In this document: one piece after another, positions 4,338 to 5,736 of the stretch
Numbering within the stretch: the first letter of the stretch is position 1
Layout of the letters: every line of letters starts with the position of its first letter
Assembly (NCBI GenBank): GCA_017476965.1
Contig: JAFUXX010000209.1
Span: 1-5,736, forward strand
DNA length: 5,736 nt
From: Kiritimatiellia bacterium
GTDB taxonomy: Bacteria; Verrucomicrobiota; Kiritimatiellia; RFP12; UBA3636
Reading direction: 5' to 3'
Position numbers and translations under genes: made by a program
Notes under the pieces: model-generated
Databases searched by the model: none
Seen by the model: only the letters and a program-made list of their open reading frames with translations
What the model was told of the DNA's origin: nothing

Positions 4338-5736
4338 CTAGCGGACGAAAAGGATCGTGGGAAGGGGCGGGTGGGAGGCGGGATCGAGTGGATCGGTGCC
4401 GGCGCGGCGCTCGGCGGCGTTGCCGAAGCCGTCGCCGTCGGGGTCGCCGTCGGGGTCGCGCGGAATGCCCAGCGCATCGAACCACGCGAAGGGGATGCCG
4501 CCGACCGACGAGACGGAGCCGGAGGCGAAGTCGGGCGCGAGGCCGGGGGCGTGGTAGGCGAGCACGAGGTCGTCGACGGCCGTGGCGCCGGAAAAGTGGA
4601 CTTGCGAGAGCCTGCGGGCGGAGGAGGCGGTGCCGGGAAGGCGGAACCAGGAGCCTCCGGCGCCACGCGCCGCCGGGGTGCGCCAGCCGGCGGCGGCGAC
4701 GAGGCAGCTGCCGTCGAGTCGCACCTGGGCGAAGGCGAGTCCGTCGGGGTTCGAGGAATAGTCCACGTCGAACGAGACGCGCAGCCAGGCGCCGTTTTCG
4801 TATGCCGGGGACGGGGCCCCGGCTGCCAAACTCCAGCCCAGGCGCGTCCAGACGGGGGCGCCGGAGTCGTCGGCGTGGAAGAGCCACGGGGCGCCGTCGG
4901 GATCGAACACGAGGCGGACCTGCGCGGCGGGGTCTGGTTCGATGGTGGTCTGCCAGTCGTCGCCGTCCTGGCGGGTGACCTGGACGAGCATGTCCACGCT
5001 CTGGCTGTCGCGGGCGAAGGCGTCGGGGTAGGTCCGCAGGACTTCGTCGGAAATGGAGAGAACCCGAGTGTGCGTTTCGGCGGGGAGCGGAACGCCCGGA
5101 GGGTCGCCGACGTCCGGCGTCGCGGCGGCGACGGCGCCGATGCCGGACCAGCCGGGGAGCGCGGACGCCGCCGTGCCGGAGGCGTAGGCCTCGAAGGAGT
5201 CCGTCCCCATGACGGTGCGCGGGGAGGCGGTCACATCGACGTAGGCGGTGAAGTCGCCGGGGGAAGTCGGATCCTCTTCGAAGTGGACGGAGGTGGTCCA
5301 GCCGAGCGCGGCGGCGTTGTCGGACACTGCCACGTCGCCGTCCGAGAGCGGGCCGGGGACGGTGATGGTGGCAATGCTTTCGGCGGAGGAGAGGGAGCCC
5401 TCCGGGACGCAGTACACGACGCGCCCGCCGTCGATGCCGGAGACGAACTGCGCGGTGTCGAGGTCCACGCGCACCGTGCCTTCGCCGGCGACGACGCGTC
5501 CGGACCCCGTGGTGCCTCCGTCGATGACGAGCGTTCCGGCGCCGGTTTTGCGGAAGGTGCCGGACAGGGGCGAGGAAAGCGTGAAGGTCTGTCCGGCGGG
5601 CACGTCGATGCGGGCGGTGCCGCCCTCGGCGACGAGGGGGCGCGCGGACTCGAAGGTCTGTCCGTCCGCGAACGGCGCGAGGGCCGCGCCCTTGCGGAGC
5701 GTGACGGCGCCGGCGCCGGAGGGGCCGGCGAGCGAC
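4338..5736 (-). CDS. C-terminal part of a large exported beta-strand-repeat protein with LamG-like and calcium-loop modules (5' end outside window)
   Basis: The frame stays open from the window edge to a TAG stop at 4338-4340. That gives 465 visible residues with no true start; an internal GTG at 5601-5603 is not convincing because coding continues upstream in the same style. In visible-residue numbering, 58-91 match the autotransporter-associated beta-strand repeat pattern (GTFRKTGAGTLVIDGG, then GSGRVVAGEGTVRVD), and residues 1-50 look like the preceding repeat. Residues 175-395 resemble a concanavalin/LamG-like sandwich, opening FEAY...LPGW and ending VDDLVLAYH. Residues 413-453 form the C-terminal motif IPFAWFDALGI, then D427-P-D-G-D-P-D-G-D-G-F-G-N439, a calcium-loop (thrombospondin type 3-like) motif, then GTDPLDPAS. 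The protein stops 12 residues later, with no PEP-CTERM or type IX sorting domain. Such proteins are usually surface or secreted; adhesion or glycan binding is inference. It is 13 bp upstream of the glycosidase gene, so co-transcription is likely. Confidence 0.85.
   Translation of the reverse strand, partial: SLAGPSGAGAVTLRKGAALAPFADGQTFESARPLVAEGGTARIDVPAGQTFTLSSPLSGTFRKTGAGTLVIDGGTTGSGRVVAGEGTVRVDLDTAQFVSGIDGGRVVYCVPEGSLSSAESIATITVPGPLSDGDVAVSDNAAALGWTTSVHFEEDPTSPGDFTAYVDVTASPRTVMGTDSFEAYASGTAASALPGWSGIGAVAAATPDVGDPPGVPLPAETHTRVLSISDEVLRTYPDAFARDSQSVDMLVQVTRQDGDDWQTTIEPDPAAQVRLVFDPDGAPWLFHADDSGAPVWTRLGWSLAAGAPSPAYENGAWLRVSFDVDYSSNPDGLAFAQVRLDGSCLVAAAGWRTPAARGAGGSWFRLPGTASSARRLSQVHFSGATAVDDLVLAYHAPGLAPDFASGSVSSVGGIPFAWFDALGIPRDPDGDPDGDGFGNAAERRAGTDPLDPASHPPLPTILFVR

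Noticed and set aside
4429..4460. 12-bp near-tandem repeat GTCGGGGTCGCC
   Set aside because: It is simply the coding sequence of the D-P-D-G-D-P-D-G-D-G calcium-loop motif, already explained by the protein.
4325..4666. Possible 114-residue N-terminal extension of the glycosidase
   Set aside because: It overlaps the end of the upstream gene in another frame, is Pro/Ser/Ala-rich, and would bury the clear signal peptide that starts at 4324.
4804..4823. 7-bp GC inverted repeat (GCCGGGG ... CCCCGGC) in the upstream gene
   Set aside because: Short and with a 6-base loop in very GC-rich coding DNA; chance is a sufficient explanation.
2537..4978. Very long plus-strand open frame (813 codons) antisense to the glycosidase and the upstream gene
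   Set aside because: It spans two good minus-strand genes and their gaps, has low-complexity Gly/Ala/Arg composition with no recognisable domain, and is expected from GC-rich codon use on the other strand.

Overview
The window looks like accessory, secretome-type DNA from a high-GC bacterium. The best guess is the Verrucomicrobiota/Kiritimatiellota/Lentisphaerota group. That guess rests on protein architecture rather than a marker gene: a very large autotransporter-associated beta-strand-repeat protein ending in an Asp/Gly-rich calcium-loop motif with 'GTDPLDPAS', and a LamG-like protein with 'QWxxTGV ... LVRDFxP ... YDxVxG' motifs. No rRNA, tRNA, CRISPR array, transposase or phage gene is visible.

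All three real genes lie on the minus strand, so transcription runs from high to low coordinates. First is the C-terminal 465 residues of an exported repeat protein (4338-5736, open at the window edge). Thirteen bases later comes a secreted clan GH-A glycoside hydrolase of 540 residues (2702-4324). After a 151-bp spacer with an AT-rich island comes a 711-residue exported protein made of two homologous halves, each an Ig/FN3-like module plus a LamG-like module (415-2550). A clear intrinsic terminator for this strand lies at 245-276. Two of the three proteins have visible signal peptides and all look extracytoplasmic. A plausible reading is a small surface/secreted glycan-handling cluster: two adhesion or lectin-like proteins flanking one glycosidase. 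The substrate cannot be read from the sequence.

Positions 1-414 hold no credible gene but are dense in structure. There are six short perfect hairpins with three-base loops, including a 36-bp element present twice, a 14-bp tandem duplication, and a 9-bp minisatellite arranged as two inverted arms that can fold into a 38-bp imperfect stem beside the terminator.

The most unusual points are (i) a roughly 220-residue glutamine-amidotransferase-like domain apparently nested between the nucleophile strand and the last strand of the glycosidase barrel, (ii) a perfect 18-bp inverted repeat with a one-base centre inside that nested domain's coding sequence, and (iii) the REP-like hairpin cluster with conserved loops but different stems. 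None of these amounts to proof of a new system; each is a concrete, testable observation.
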